Positions 7,743 to 16,318 of a stretch of 34,509 nt of DNA are shown piece by piece. The notes beneath the pieces are model-generated. The model was given only the letters and a program-made list of their open reading frames with translations. It did not search any database and was not told where the DNA came from. The position numbers were made by a program, and so were the translations under genes. How positions within the stretch are numbered: position 1 is the first letter of the stretch; each line of letters begins with the position of its first letter. Origin of the DNA: an uncultured Granulosicoccaceae bacterium (lineage in GTDB: Bacteria; Pseudomonadota; Gammaproteobacteria; Granulosicoccales; Granulosicoccaceae); NCBI GenBank assembly GCA_938035125.1, contig CALHNS010000063.1, positions 1-34,509 of the forward strand, written 5' to 3'.

Positions 7743-9011
7743 TTAACTTGGACTGGGGTTATCTAACATTCCCTCAATTTGAGATTGATCTAAATCTTCA
7801 TCGCCATCGATGGCTTGTTCAAAAATAACCAGTCGTTTACGAATCGATATTAATTCGATGATGGTTGTCCATGAATTTACTAAAAACTGAAATGAATTTT
7901 CCACCTGGCCAAAAGCGTTGGTAATTTGTGTGAATAACCCTAACGTTATTGCGCCGGCTGCGATGGTGGGGCCTAACGCTATCAATGGGACGAAGCTTGC
8001 CACGTTGTTGTACAGGTAGCGAAAGAAATTAAAGTAGGTGTATTCGGCGTATATGCGGTAGTAATTTTTACGCACATCGCTGTATAAATCCACCACGGTT
8101 TTAGGTTGCGCTCTATCGGCATGGTCCTCACCGTATACCAATTCTTTTCGATAGGCAGCTTCCACTTTTTGGTTTTTAAATTGTAAGCCCGGTAAGCGAA
8201 TACCAACCAGTGCTAACAACACGGTGCCAAACGCTGCAGAAATTAGCGCTATAAAAACGAACGAACCATCGACTTGCCCAAAAATCGGTAACTCAGTGAT
8301 TTCATCTGATAACGTCCACAGTAAGGGTAGGAAGGCAATTAACGTCATGATGGAGCGAACGAAAGCAGAGCCTAAGTTTTCCACAATGTCGGCAAAGCGC
8401 ATGGTGTCCTCTTGCACACGTTGTGCAGCCCCTTCCACATGACGTAATTTTTCCCAGTGCTCCATGTAGTATTCGTTCATGGCCGTGCGCCATCTGAATA
8501 CGTAGTGCGCGTTATAGAACGCAAAAATGACTAGAAACAGCACGTAGGGAAAAATCACGTAAGCCGCGGAGGCCATTTTGCTGTAGAACTCACCTACGGT
8601 GATGGCTCCAGGTTCCCCAAGACCTTGTTGTATTAAATTATAAAATTCTCCATACCAATCGTTTAACCACACGCTGATTTGCACGCTGAAGTAGGTGGCC
8701 ACCAGAATGACCGCCGAACCCACTACCGACCATCGGTACCATTTGTTGCGATCAATGAAAAACCAAATCACACAAAAGAGAATGGTCGCCAGCACGATGT
8801 AGGAGTAGTTCCAAAGCTTCTCTGGCGTCATAAACGGGGCTGATTCTCCGTCTTCGAGCACTGGCGCTTTGAATAAGCTAATGGAGTCAGCCAAATTCAA
8901 GGTGCTATGGAGCGTGGATCCGCCCAAATGCCATACGGCTAAGGCCACAAAGAACCAACCTACAGCCGATAGGAAAAACAGCTTTGGCCGAGGAAAAAAA
9001 GAAGCAAACAT
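7743..9011 (-). CDS. sbmA: Peptide antibiotic transporter SbmA/BacA family
   Basis: 422-residue inner-membrane protein, very close in layout to E. coli SbmA (406 residues). It starts MFASFFPRPKLFFLSAVGWF, like the E. coli start. It carries the family blocks HYVFRWRTAMNEYYM, HVEGAAQRVQEDTMRF and KVEAAYRKELVYGED, and near the C-terminus ITLGLFTQITNAFGQVENSF. It resembles the transmembrane half of an ABC exporter without its ATPase; SbmA uses the proton gradient to import peptides such as proline-rich antimicrobials, microcins and bleomycin. The physiological cargo is unknown. It is monocistronic with a strong terminator after it. Its upstream region, shared with ettA, holds nested inverted repeats that may regulate it. 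Confidence 0.95.
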   Translation of the reverse strand: MFASFFPRPKLFFLSAVGWFFVALAVWHLGGSTLHSTLNLADSISLFKAPVLEDGESAPFMTPEKLWNYSYIVLATILFCVIWFFIDRNKWYRWSVVGSAVILVATYFSVQISVWLNDWYGEFYNLIQQGLGEPGAITVGEFYSKMASAAYVIFPYVLFLVIFAFYNAHYVFRWRTAMNEYYMEHWEKLRHVEGAAQRVQEDTMRFADIVENLGSAFVRSIMTLIAFLPLLWTLSDEITELPIFGQVDGSFVFIALISAAFGTVLLALVGIRLPGLQFKNQKVEAAYRKELVYGEDHADRAQPKTVVDLYSDVRKNYYRIYAEYTYFNFFRYLYNNVASFVPLIALGPTIAAGAITLGLFTQITNAFGQVENSFQFLVNSWTTIIELISIRKRLVIFEQAIDGDEDLDQSQIEGMLDNPSPS

Positions 9012-9033
9012 GTTGTACCCACTCAGTCAGTGA

Positions 9034-9090
9034 GCGTAAGGCTTGGCAAAATTGCCGCTGAAATGGCCTTACGCAGGTTATTTTAATAAC
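9034..9090. promoter_or_regulatory. Nested inverted repeats between sbmA and ettA
   Basis: GCGTAAGGC (9034-9042) is matched by its exact reverse complement GCCTTACGC (9066-9074), nine bases each. Inside lies a smaller repeat, GGCAA-AA-TTGCC (about 9043-9055). A third inverted repeat, GTTATT-TT-AATAAC, sits at 9077-9090. All lie in the 186-bp divergent region, 23-79 bases upstream of the sbmA start, so they could be operator or leader structures. No known regulator consensus was recognised. Confidence 0.4.
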
Positions 9091-9197
9091 TATAGTCCAG
9101 CCTCGGAGTCGGTTTGGTCTTGGCTCAAACGCTTCTGCTCCGATACAATGGAGACTGTTCGTCTATTCCACAGTTCCGCAGGAGTTCTCCACCGGCC

Positions 9198-10865
9198 ATG
9201 GCCCAATACGTTTACACAATGAATCGCGTGAGTAAGGTGGTACCACCCAAGCGCGAAATTCTTAAAAACATATCGTTGTCGTTTTTTCCAGGCGCCAAAA
9301 TTGGGGTGCTTGGGCTAAACGGTGCCGGAAAATCCACCTTATTAAAGATCATGGCAGGCCTTGATACCGAGATTGATGGTGAGGCACGGCCTATGCCAAA
9401 CATTAAGGTGGGCTATTTGCCTCAGGAACCTGAGCTTGATCCTGAGAAAACGGTGCGAGACATCGTGGAAGAGGCGGTGGATGAAATCAAGTCGGCTCAG
9501 GCACGGCTAGAAGAGGTTTACGCAGCCTATGCCGAACCAGACGCAGATTTTGATGCGTTGGCGGCTGAGCAAGGCCAGTTAGAGGCCGTATTACAAGCCT
9601 CGGATGCTCACAATTTAGATAACCAGCTGGAGCGAGCAGCCGATGCGCTGCGTTTGCCGCCTTGGGATGCCAAGGTCGGTGTGTTATCTGGTGGTGAAAA
9701 GCGTCGTGTTGCTTTGTGCAGATTATTACTCTCAGGCCCCGACATGTTGCTATTAGATGAACCCACTAACCATTTAGATGCAGATTCTGTCGGTTGGCTT
9801 GAGCAGTTTTTGCATCAATTCCCCGGCACTGTTGTGGCCATCACCCACGATCGTTACTTTTTAGATAACGTGGCGGGTTGGATTTTAGAATTAGATCGAG
9901 GCCACGGCATTCCATTTGAAGGTAACTATTCAGGCTGGCTTGATCAAAAATCCTCACGCCTAGAGATGGAACAAAAACGCGAAACAGCTCATTCCAAAGC
10001 CATGAAGGCTGAATTGGAATGGGTCAGACAAGGTGCGAAGGGGCGTCAATCGAAATCTAAGGCACGCTTACAGCGATTTGCCGAAATGCAAAGTACGGAT
10101 TTTCAAAAACGCGCTGAAACTAATGAAATTTATATTCCCCCCGGCCAACGCTTAGGCGGCAAAGTGGTGGAATTTAATAACGTCTCTAAATCGTTTGGCG
10201 ACCGGATGTTGATTGATGATCTCTCGTTCTCCATTCCCCCAGGGGCTATCGTTGGGGTCATTGGTGGAAACGGGGCGGGTAAATCCACGCTGTTTCGGAT
10301 GATGATGGGCCAAGAAACACCCGATTCAGGCACCATCGAAATCGGTGAAACCGTAGACATGGCGTTTGTGGATCAAAGCCGAGATGATTTAGACGGTGAT
10401 AAAACCGTATTTGAAATTTTGTCTGATGGGGCAGATAACATCACCATCGGTACTTACGAGATGCCATCAAGAAATTACGTAGGCCGGTTTAATTTTAAAG
10501 GCGCCGATCAACAAAAATTTGTAAAAGATTTATCGGGCGGTGAACGAGGACGCTTGCACTTAGCCATGACGTTAAAGCAAGGTGCCAATGTATTGCTGCT
10601 TGATGAACCTTCAAATGATTTGGATGTGGAAACACTAAGAGCCTTGGAAGAGGCATTGTTAGATTTTGCAGGCAGTGCCGTGGTAATTTCGCACGATCGG
10701 TGGTTTTTAGATCGTGTAGCCACTCATATTTTGGCGTACGAAGACCCAAGTGAAATCAATTTCTTTGCCGGTAACTACACAGAATACGAAGCCGATCGTC
10801 GCGAACGATTGGGAGAGGCGGCGGCACAACCGAAAAGGGTTAAGTACAAAAAATTAACCGCGTAA
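9198..10865 (+). CDS. ettA: Energy-dependent translational throttle protein EttA (ABC-F)
   Basis: ABC-F ATPase that binds the ribosomal E site and gates the first steps of elongation according to ATP/ADP level. From the ATG at 9198 (MAQYVYTMNRVSKVVPPKR) it is 555 residues, the same length as E. coli EttA; an earlier in-frame start at 9114 would add 28 unrelated residues. The first ATPase domain has Walker A GLNGAGKST (39-47), signature LSGGEKRR and Walker B LLLDEPTNHLD. The P-site tRNA interaction linker follows (ELEWVRQGAKGRQSKSKARL). The second domain has GGNGAGKST, LSGGERGR and LLLDEPSNDLD; E. coli has DEPTNDLD here. An AGGAG-like site lies about 12 bases upstream of the ATG. It is followed by upp after 26 bp. 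Confidence 0.97.
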   Translation: MAQYVYTMNRVSKVVPPKREILKNISLSFFPGAKIGVLGLNGAGKSTLLKIMAGLDTEIDGEARPMPNIKVGYLPQEPELDPEKTVRDIVEEAVDEIKSAQARLEEVYAAYAEPDADFDALAAEQGQLEAVLQASDAHNLDNQLERAADALRLPPWDAKVGVLSGGEKRRVALCRLLLSGPDMLLLDEPTNHLDADSVGWLEQFLHQFPGTVVAITHDRYFLDNVAGWILELDRGHGIPFEGNYSGWLDQKSSRLEMEQKRETAHSKAMKAELEWVRQGAKGRQSKSKARLQRFAEMQSTDFQKRAETNEIYIPPGQRLGGKVVEFNNVSKSFGDRMLIDDLSFSIPPGAIVGVIGGNGAGKSTLFRMMMGQETPDSGTIEIGETVDMAFVDQSRDDLDGDKTVFEILSDGADNITIGTYEMPSRNYVGRFNFKGADQQKFVKDLSGGERGRLHLAMTLKQGANVLLLDEPSNDLDVETLRALEEALLDFAGSAVVISHDRWFLDRVATHILAYEDPSEINFFAGNYTEYEADRRERLGEAAAQPKRVKYKKLTA

Positions 10866-10891
10866 ATTCATAACCAATATAAGGGTACCGA

Positions 10892-11551
10892 ATGCTCACT
10901 CAACAAGATCTAGAGGCGAAAGGCCTAAGTGCTACGCTACTAACGCATCCGTTAGTGGTGCACAAGCTAACGTTAATGCGCGATAAAACGTTATCTTCTG
11001 CCGCGTTTAGAATGCTGCTGCGTGAGATATCGTGGTTATTGTGTTTTGAAGTTACTAAAGATTTACCACTTGAGATGCGGGCCGTGGAAACGCCGGTTGC
11101 TCCCATGGAAGGCCCGGTATTGAAAGGAAAGAAGCTTGCCTTCATCTCCATTCTTCGTGCAGGCAATGGACTGTTAGACGGCATGCTAGATGTTATTCCT
11201 TCCGCAAGAGTGGGGCATGTAGGTTTATTTCGCGATCCAAAAACCTTACAAGCGGTTGAGTATTACTACAAAGTGCCCAGCAACATGCATGACCGTTTGA
11301 TTATTGTGGTGGACCCCATGCTGGCCACCGCAAATTCGGCGATTGCGGCTGTGGAACGATTAAAGCAAGGCGGTGCCAAAAACATGCGGTTTGTGTGTTT
11401 AATCTCATCGCCTGAAGGGATCAAGGCGTTTAATGAAGCGCATCCTGACGTAAACGTAGTTACCGCCGCTGTTGATACTCATTTGAACGAACACGGTTAC
11501 ATCGTTCCAGGATTAGGTGATGCGGGTGATCGGATATTTGGAACTAAATGA
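10892..11551 (+). CDS. upp: Uracil phosphoribosyltransferase
   Basis: Salvage enzyme converting uracil and PRPP to UMP (EC 2.4.2.9), cytoplasmic. 219 residues, slightly longer than E. coli Upp (208). Family landmarks are [18 protein letters not shown] near the N-terminus, the [15 protein letters not shown] block, and the PRPP-binding stretch [12 protein letters not shown]. The uracil-site C-terminus reads [17 protein letters not shown]. One oddity: the PRPP loop reads ATANSA where E. coli and most homologues have ATGGS, so both loop glycines are replaced. The stop codon overlaps the ATG of betA by 4 bp (ATGA), so the two genes are translationally coupled even though their pathways are unrelated. 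It lies downstream of ettA and is probably in the same transcript. Confidence 0.94.
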   Translation: MLTQQDLEAKGLSATLLTHPLVVHKLTLMRDKTLSSAAFRMLLREISWLLCFEVTKDLPLEMRAVETPVAPMEGPVLKGKKLAFISILRAGNGLLDGMLDVIPSARVGHVGLFRDPKTLQAVEYYYKVPSNMHDRLIIVVDPMLATANSAIAAVERLKQGGAKNMRFVCLISSPEGIKAFNEAHPDVNVVTAAVDTHLNEHGYIVPGLGDAGDRIFGTK

Positions 11552-13245
11552 AAATGACTAAACGTGAATTTGATTACATCGTAGTGGGTTCAGGTTCTGC
11601 TGGAGCTATCGTAGCCACCCGATTAAGTGAAGACCCGAAAGTTCGCGTGGCGTTGTTAGAATTTGGCGGTTCGGATAACAGTATTTTTATTCGAATGCCC
11701 ACAGCGCTTTCCATTCCGATGAACATGGATAAGTACAACTGGGGTTTTGAATCTGAGCCTGAACCTTGTGTTAATAATCGGCGCTTAGATTGTCCACGTG
11801 GAAAAGTGTTGGGCGGCTCATCGTCCATCAATGGTATGGCGTTCGTGCGAGGCAATGCCAAAGACATCGATCAATGGGAAGAAGAAGGCGCTGCGGGTTG
11901 GAACTACGCTGCGTGTTTGCCGTACTACCAAAAAATGGAATCGTGGATGCACGGTGCCGATGATTATCGAGGGGGTAAGGGGCCCATTCATGTAAACGCC
12001 GGTAACGACATGAAACTCAACCCCTTGTATCAAGCGTTTATCGATGCAGGTGTTGAAGCGGGTTACCCGCACACCAAAGACTACAACGGCTACCAGCAGG
12101 AAGGCTTTGGGCAAAAACACATGAACATTGCCAAAGGCGTTCGCCAATCCACTGCATACTCTTATTTAAAGTCGGCTAAGCACCGTAAAAATTTATCCAT
12201 CATTCCTCACAGTTTGGTCGATCAAGTGCTTTTTGAGGGCAACAAGGCTACAGGCGTTCGCTACACCTCAGCAGGTCACAGCTTCGATATTTACGCCAAA
12301 GCTGAAGTGATTTTATCGGCAGGCTCCATTGGATCGCCCGCTATTTTGCAACGTTCTGGTGTAGGCCCTGCCAAGGTGTTAGAGGCCGCAGGGGTTCCTG
12401 TGCGCATCGATTCCCCTGGGGTGGGTGAGAACTTGCAAGATCATTTGGAAGTGTACTTCCAATATCAATGCACGCAGAAGGTATCGTTAAACCGCGAACT
12501 TGCGTGGTGGAATAAAGCCATGATTGGTGCGCGTTGGATTTTAAAACGTGATGGCTTAGGTGCCACTAATCATTTTGAAAGCTGTGGCTTTATTCGTTCA
12601 CGGGCAGGGCTTCGACACCCTAATATTCAATATCATTTTTTACCAGGCGCCATGCGCTACGACGGCAGAGCCGCTTTCGACGGCGATGGTTATCAAGTGC
12701 ATGTAGGGCCGAATAAGCCGCACAGCAGAGGACGGGTGGCCATACGAAGCGCCAACCCGAAAGACGCACCATCCATCTTGTTTAATTATCTGCAAAATGA
12801 ACAAGACGTTATCGATTGGCGCGACACCATTCGGTTAACCCGAGAAGTACTTCAACAGAAGGCGTTAGCGCCGTTCCGAGGTGATGAAATTCAGCCAGGC
12901 ATGCACATTGAAAGTGATGAGGCGATTGATGCATGGGTGCGGGACAACGTAGAAAGTGCGTATCACCCATCGTGTTCTGTGAAACTCGGTGCTGACAACG
13001 ACCCTATGGCCGTGTTGAACAGTAACTGCCAAGTGCGCGGAGCTGAAAACTTACGTGTTGTCGATTCCTCTATCTTCCCCACCATCACTAACGGCAATTT
13101 AAATGCACCCACTATGATGGTGGCAGAACGTGCAGCTGATTTAATTCGTGGTCGTGCCTTACCGGCGGCCGATGTGCCGGTGTGGGAGCCTGCAGATTGG
13201 CAAACTAAACAGCGAACTCAGGAAGGCAAAGCCGAAGTGAAGTAA
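11548..13245 (+). CDS. betA: GMC oxidoreductase, choline dehydrogenase-like
   Basis: 565-residue FAD-dependent GMC-family enzyme. It resembles E. coli BetA along its length: [11 protein letters not shown], a long [16 protein letters not shown] motif, [20 protein letters not shown] and [11 protein letters not shown]. The N-terminal dinucleotide fold is [10 protein letters not shown] (11-20). The catalytic pair expected for GMC enzymes is present: His473 in YHPSCSV and Asn517 in NGNLNAPT. BetA oxidises choline to betaine aldehyde for glycine betaine (osmoprotectant) synthesis. There is no betB, betI or choline transporter beside it, and HPSCSVKLG differs from the HPCGTCKMG of E. coli BetA, so another alcohol substrate is possible. 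Its ATG overlaps the upp stop. Confidence 0.85.
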   Translation: MKMTKREFDYIVVGSGSAGAIVATRLSEDPKVRVALLEFGGSDNSIFIRMPTALSIPMNMDKYNWGFESEPEPCVNNRRLDCPRGKVLGGSSSINGMAFVRGNAKDIDQWEEEGAAGWNYAACLPYYQKMESWMHGADDYRGGKGPIHVNAGNDMKLNPLYQAFIDAGVEAGYPHTKDYNGYQQEGFGQKHMNIAKGVRQSTAYSYLKSAKHRKNLSIIPHSLVDQVLFEGNKATGVRYTSAGHSFDIYAKAEVILSAGSIGSPAILQRSGVGPAKVLEAAGVPVRIDSPGVGENLQDHLEVYFQYQCTQKVSLNRELAWWNKAMIGARWILKRDGLGATNHFESCGFIRSRAGLRHPNIQYHFLPGAMRYDGRAAFDGDGYQVHVGPNKPHSRGRVAIRSANPKDAPSILFNYLQNEQDVIDWRDTIRLTREVLQQKALAPFRGDEIQPGMHIESDEAIDAWVRDNVESAYHPSCSVKLGADNDPMAVLNSNCQVRGAENLRVVDSSIFPTITNGNLNAPTMMVAERAADLIRGRALPAADVPVWEPADWQTKQRTQEGKAEVK

Positions 13246-13305
13246 TTAAAGTGAGGTAAAAAACTTATAAGCGTAAAGGCGTATAAGCAAACAATCCTCT
13301 AAACC

Positions 13306-13749
13306 ATGGCAACCGAAAATAAAACACAGCCCACAACAGCAAGCGTAAAAGCCTTTATTGATGCACAGCCCGCTCAGCGGCAAGCCGACTGCCGAGCGTT
13401 AAGCGCTTTAATGCGCCGCGTCAGTGGAAAGCGTGCGGTGATGTGGGGTGAGAGTATGGTGGGGTTTGGTAGGTATTACTATCGTTATAAAAGCGGCCAC
13501 GAAGGCATTTATTTTCGTTGTGGTTTCTCCCCACGTAAAAATGATTTAACGATTTATGTAATGCCACAGGTTAAACAATACGCAGCTTTTTTGAAAAAAT
13601 TAGGGCCGCACAAACACAGTGTGTCGTGTTTGTATATTAAGCGTGTTAGCGATATCGACATGGATGTGTTGGAAGCGCTTTTATCTGAAGCTTTTCTGGA
13701 TATGGCGCGTTTATACCCTAACGAGAAAAAGCCCATTAAAAAAGGCTGA
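13306..13749 (+). CDS. DUF1801 domain protein
   Basis: 147 residues matching the DUF1801 pattern. After an N-terminal helix (SVKAFIDAQP) comes ADCRALSALMRRVSGKRAVMWGESMVGFG, then a beta-rich central part (YRYKSGHEGIYFRCGFSPRKNDLTIYVM), then the helical end. Members are small cytoplasmic proteins of the iron-binding-frataxin-like or YdhG fold, with no established reaction. It begins 60 bp after betA, and a strong hairpin overlaps its stop codon, so it probably ends the ettA-upp-betA transcript. No active-site residues can be named. Confidence 0.82.
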   Translation: MATENKTQPTTASVKAFIDAQPAQRQADCRALSALMRRVSGKRAVMWGESMVGFGRYYYRYKSGHEGIYFRCGFSPRKNDLTIYVMPQVKQYAAFLKKLGPHKHSVSCLYIKRVSDIDMDVLEALLSEAFLDMARLYPNEKKPIKKG

Positions 13750-13774
13750 TTTGTTACTTAACAAACCAGCCTTT
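13741..13774. terminator. Bidirectional terminator between DUF1801 gene and fkpA-type gene
   Basis: AAAGGCTG (13741-13748) pairs with CAGCCTTT (13767-13774). After one mismatch, TTTGTT pairs with AACAAA around an ACTT loop, giving 14 pairs in all. On the minus strand the stem is followed by a T-run (A-run at 13739 and before), which fits termination of the minus-strand isomerase gene ending at 13811. On the plus strand the tail is shorter (CTTT), so plus-strand stopping is less sure. The stop codon of the DUF1801 gene lies inside the left arm. Confidence 0.75.
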
Positions 13775-13810
13775 CATGTTCGAGCCAATTAGGCGCTACA
13801 ACAGGTGCCG

Positions 13811-14479
13811 TTATTTAATCTCTAATAACTCAACTTCAAACACCAACGTCTCGTTCGGGCCGATGTTTTGGCCAGCACCGCGTTCGCCGTAGGCTAAGTC
13901 GGATGGAATAACAAAACGGTACTTACTGCCCACCGGCATAAGTTGTAAACCTTCTGTCCAGCCGGGGATAACACCCTTTAATGGAAATTCTGCTGGTTGG
14001 CCACGAGCCACTGAGCTGTCGAATTCAGTGCCGTTGGTTAAGGTGCCGACATAGTGCACGCTTACGGTTGCATCAACGGTTGGTTTCTCACCGTCGCCTG
14101 GCTCAAGTACTTCCCACTGCAAGCCGCTCTCGGTTACGGTCACTTCTTCGCGTGCTGCGTTGTCTTCTAGAAATTGCTTTCCACCCTCAACCGCTGCAGC
14201 GGCTAATTCTTCACGGCGCTTATTTTCAAATTCACCCAGAAGCTGCTGAGCTTCATCGATGCTCATTTGGGTTTCTTTGCTTTGATGCTGAGCTTCCATT
14301 GCTGCCTTAATCACATCGTAGTTCAGAGAATCGCCGTAATTTTTTAATACGCGTTCGCCCATTAACATACCCAGCGAGTAGCTCAGTTTGTCTTCTTCAG
14401 TTTCCAAGGTAACCTCTTGCGCCGAGACGCTCATGATCGGTAAGAGCGAGAATGTCGCGGCCAGAATCAGTTTCTTCAC
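13811..14479 (-). CDS. FKBP-type peptidyl-prolyl isomerase, FkpA/Mip-like
   Basis: Periplasmic folding catalyst/chaperone. 222 residues with a signal peptide (MKKLILAATFSLLPIMSVSAQ). An N-terminal helical dimerisation domain (about 22-118) opens with KLSYSLGMLMGERVLKNYG, the FKBP_N signature. The catalytic FKBP domain (about 120-222) includes SGLQWEVLEPGDG, VHYVGTLTNGTEFDSS, FPLKGVIPGWTEGLQLMPVG and SDLAYGERGAG. These include the usual active-site aromatic and Asp residues. Length and order match FkpA/Mip/FklB proteins; export supports the FkpA/Mip type. A lipoprotein gene lies 149 bp upstream on the same strand, with a hairpin between them, so it probably has its own promoter. Confidence 0.93.
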   Translation of the reverse strand: MKKLILAATFSLLPIMSVSAQEVTLETEEDKLSYSLGMLMGERVLKNYGDSLNYDVIKAAMEAQHQSKETQMSIDEAQQLLGEFENKRREELAAAAVEGGKQFLEDNAAREEVTVTESGLQWEVLEPGDGEKPTVDATVSVHYVGTLTNGTEFDSSVARGQPAEFPLKGVIPGWTEGLQLMPVGSKYRFVIPSDLAYGERGAGQNIGPNETLVFEVELLEIK

Positions 14480-14483
14480 AGTG

Positions 14484-14595
14484 ACGTATCCAAATAATTT
14501 AAATGAAAGTGTTATGGCGATTACTATCTCACACTTCGTTGTGTGACTGGGCCGCGTGAACCCTCAGATCATCGCCGATCACATTATGGATACGT
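14484..14595. repeat. Inverted repeats upstream of the FkpA-type gene
   Basis: ACGTATCCA (14484-14492) recurs as its exact reverse complement TGGATACGT (14587-14595). Between them lies a perfect hairpin, TCACAC-TTCGTT-GTGTGA (14529-14546). They occupy the 149-bp gap upstream of the FKBP gene. There is no T-run after the hairpin on either strand, so it is not a classical terminator. A regulatory or mRNA-leader role is possible but unproven. Confidence 0.35.
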
Positions 14596-14628
14596 AATTT
14601 TGTCGCTCAGAGGATCAGATTGTAAGCG

Positions 14629-15009
14629 TTAGCGGGCTGTTTGGATCGCAGCGGCGCTGGGCAGGCTGATTGGACCGTTTGAATGGCCCAATGGCCCCTT
14701 CAATGTTTCTCCAAAAGCGCTTCGTAAGGTTTGTTCGCGCAAGATAGCATCCAACTGGGGTTCTACGGTGGCAGGGAAGCTCATCAACACATCCCGTCTG
14801 TGTCCCTCACAGCGCGATTGCAGCTCGTGAGCGGCTTGGCGCATTTGGGTGGTGTCAGGCAGCCCTGTGTGCCGATCTAGGCACTGGTGCCACCGGGCAA
14901 GCGCTTCTTTCTGGTGCTGTTCTGCGCCTAAAGGCAATGGATTCATGCTTGAACAACCGCTGAGTAGCGCAAAACAACTCAGACACAATATCGCTGTACA
15001 GAACCGCAT
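14629..15009 (-). CDS. Small lipoprotein of unknown function
   Basis: I use the ATG at 15009 (126 residues), which has a GCGAGG ribosome-binding stretch just upstream; a TTG at 15033 would add eight residues. A lipoprotein signal is clear: MRFCTAILCLSCFALLSGCS with LLSGC and lipidated Cys19. The mature protein is mainly helical, with Cys in WHQCLDRH and QSRCEGHRRD that could form a disulfide. I do not recognise the family. Probably anchored in the outer membrane facing the periplasm, since no Asp follows the Cys. It lies between the MFS gene and the FkpA-type gene on the same strand, without a clear functional link. Confidence 0.7.
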   Translation of the reverse strand: MRFCTAILCLSCFALLSGCSSMNPLPLGAEQHQKEALARWHQCLDRHTGLPDTTQMRQAAHELQSRCEGHRRDVLMSFPATVEPQLDAILREQTLRSAFGETLKGPLGHSNGPISLPSAAAIQTAR

Positions 15010-15124
15010 GAAACCTCGCCCAATCCTAATCAAAGCCTTTTTCTGATTAAGGCTATCGACTGAGCGAGCGGTATTTAAAGGTTAATTTACGGGTCTTTTT
15101 CGAGTCGTGAAAGAGTCGATGCCA

Positions 15125-16318
15125 TTAATTGGGTGTAGGTAACACTTGTCGGTGTTTAAGTAGATACAACCAACCGATAACGCCTGCTGCGATGGCATAC
15201 AACGGCAGCACCGTTAGGTTGATCACCCGCCAACCAAATTCGTGATGTAACGCCCCGGCAGACAGGGCCGATAGGGTTACGGTGCTGAAAACGATTAAGT
15301 CGTTCACCGCTTGGGTGCGGGATTTTTCGCTTTGTGTATGTGCATCGGTGAGTAAGGTTGTGCCGCCAACGTAAAGGAAATTCCAACTGATCCCAAGCAG
15401 TATCAGTGCGGCCACAAAGTGGGCTTGAGTTTCGCCGTGAAAATGTATGGCTACAACGATAAGACCTGCCACAACACCTGTCATAAGTACTGGGATTAGC
15501 CCGAAGCGTTTAACCAAATTACCGGTGAAAAACGAGGGCGCAAACATCGATAACACATGCCATTGGATAACCATGGCGGTACTGTCCATGCCCATATCGC
15601 GTGCGTGCAAGGCTAATGGTGTTGCCGTCATTACTAAGTTCATGGTGGCGTACCCCAGCATTTGGCAAACCACCGCCACAACAAACACTGGTTGGGTGAT
15701 GATTTCACTTAACGGGCGTACAACAGCATTTGAATCGGTGCGTTCGGGCGGGGGGAGTTTCGCTGCCAGCATGGTAAAAATAGACAACACGTACACGCCA
15801 ATCAAAATTAGAAATGGGCCTGCAAAGGGTTCGCTGTCGAATGTTTTAGAACTCCAATTGGCAAGGTTAGGCCCGATGAGTGCGGCAAGCACACCTCCTG
15901 CCATGACCCATGAGATGGCCACACTTTTTTGTTCGTTACTCACCAGTTCAGCGGCGGTGAATCGGTAATAGTTACTAAACGCTGCGAATATTCCAAAGCA
16001 CAGGGTGGCGATACAAAAACCTTCAAAGCTTCGATTAAACACCGAATACAACGCGATGACAGCGCCTGCAATACCGATGAAATTTGCCAATAAAAAACCA
16101 GCTTGACGACCAAAACGACCCATAAATAAAGAAGCGGGAACGGTTGTCAACATAATCGCTGCAAACTGCAAAGCCATCGGAAGGGTGGCTAGCCGCTTAT
16201 CATCGGCCAGTTCAAAACCGATTAATGCTGAGATCGTAATCAGTAGCGATTGGTTGATGAATAAGAATCCATTGCAAACGCTAAGAAGATATATTGCGCG
16301 CGGAAGTTTAAGTGTCAT
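15125..16318 (-). CDS. MFS transporter
   Basis: 397-residue inner-membrane protein with about 12 hydrophobic helices and a central cytoplasmic loop (LPPPERTDSNAVVRPLSEI). The MFS-type loop after helix 2, MGRFGRQAGF (GR.GR signature), is visible, and the second half contains WNFLYVGGTTLLTDAH and SRTQAVNDLIVF. This resembles a group of uncharacterised gammaproteobacterial MFS permeases; no substrate can be named. Its ATG overlaps the TGA of the upstream RbgA-like gene (ATGA at 16315-16318), so it is translationally coupled to that GTPase. Confidence 0.88.
   Translation of the reverse strand: MTLKLPRAIYLLSVCNGFLFINQSLLITISALIGFELADDKRLATLPMALQFAAIMLTTVPASLFMGRFGRQAGFLLANFIGIAGAVIALYSVFNRSFEGFCIATLCFGIFAAFSNYYRFTAAELVSNEQKSVAISWVMAGGVLAALIGPNLANWSSKTFDSEPFAGPFLILIGVYVLSIFTMLAAKLPPPERTDSNAVVRPLSEIITQPVFVVAVVCQMLGYATMNLVMTATPLALHARDMGMDSTAMVIQWHVLSMFAPSFFTGNLVKRFGLIPVLMTGVVAGLIVVAIHFHGETQAHFVAALILLGISWNFLYVGGTTLLTDAHTQSEKSRTQAVNDLIVFSTVTLSALSAGALHHEFGWRVINLTVLPLYAIAAGVIGWLYLLKHRQVLPTPN

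Noticed and set aside
9114..9197. N-terminal extension of ettA
   Set aside because: EttA homologues begin at MAQxVYTM; starting there gives exactly the E. coli length.
13261..13290. CTTATAAGCG...GCGTATAAG hairpin between betA and the DUF1801 gene
   Set aside because: The stem has mismatches and is not followed by a T-run; termination here would separate genes that otherwise look cotranscribed.
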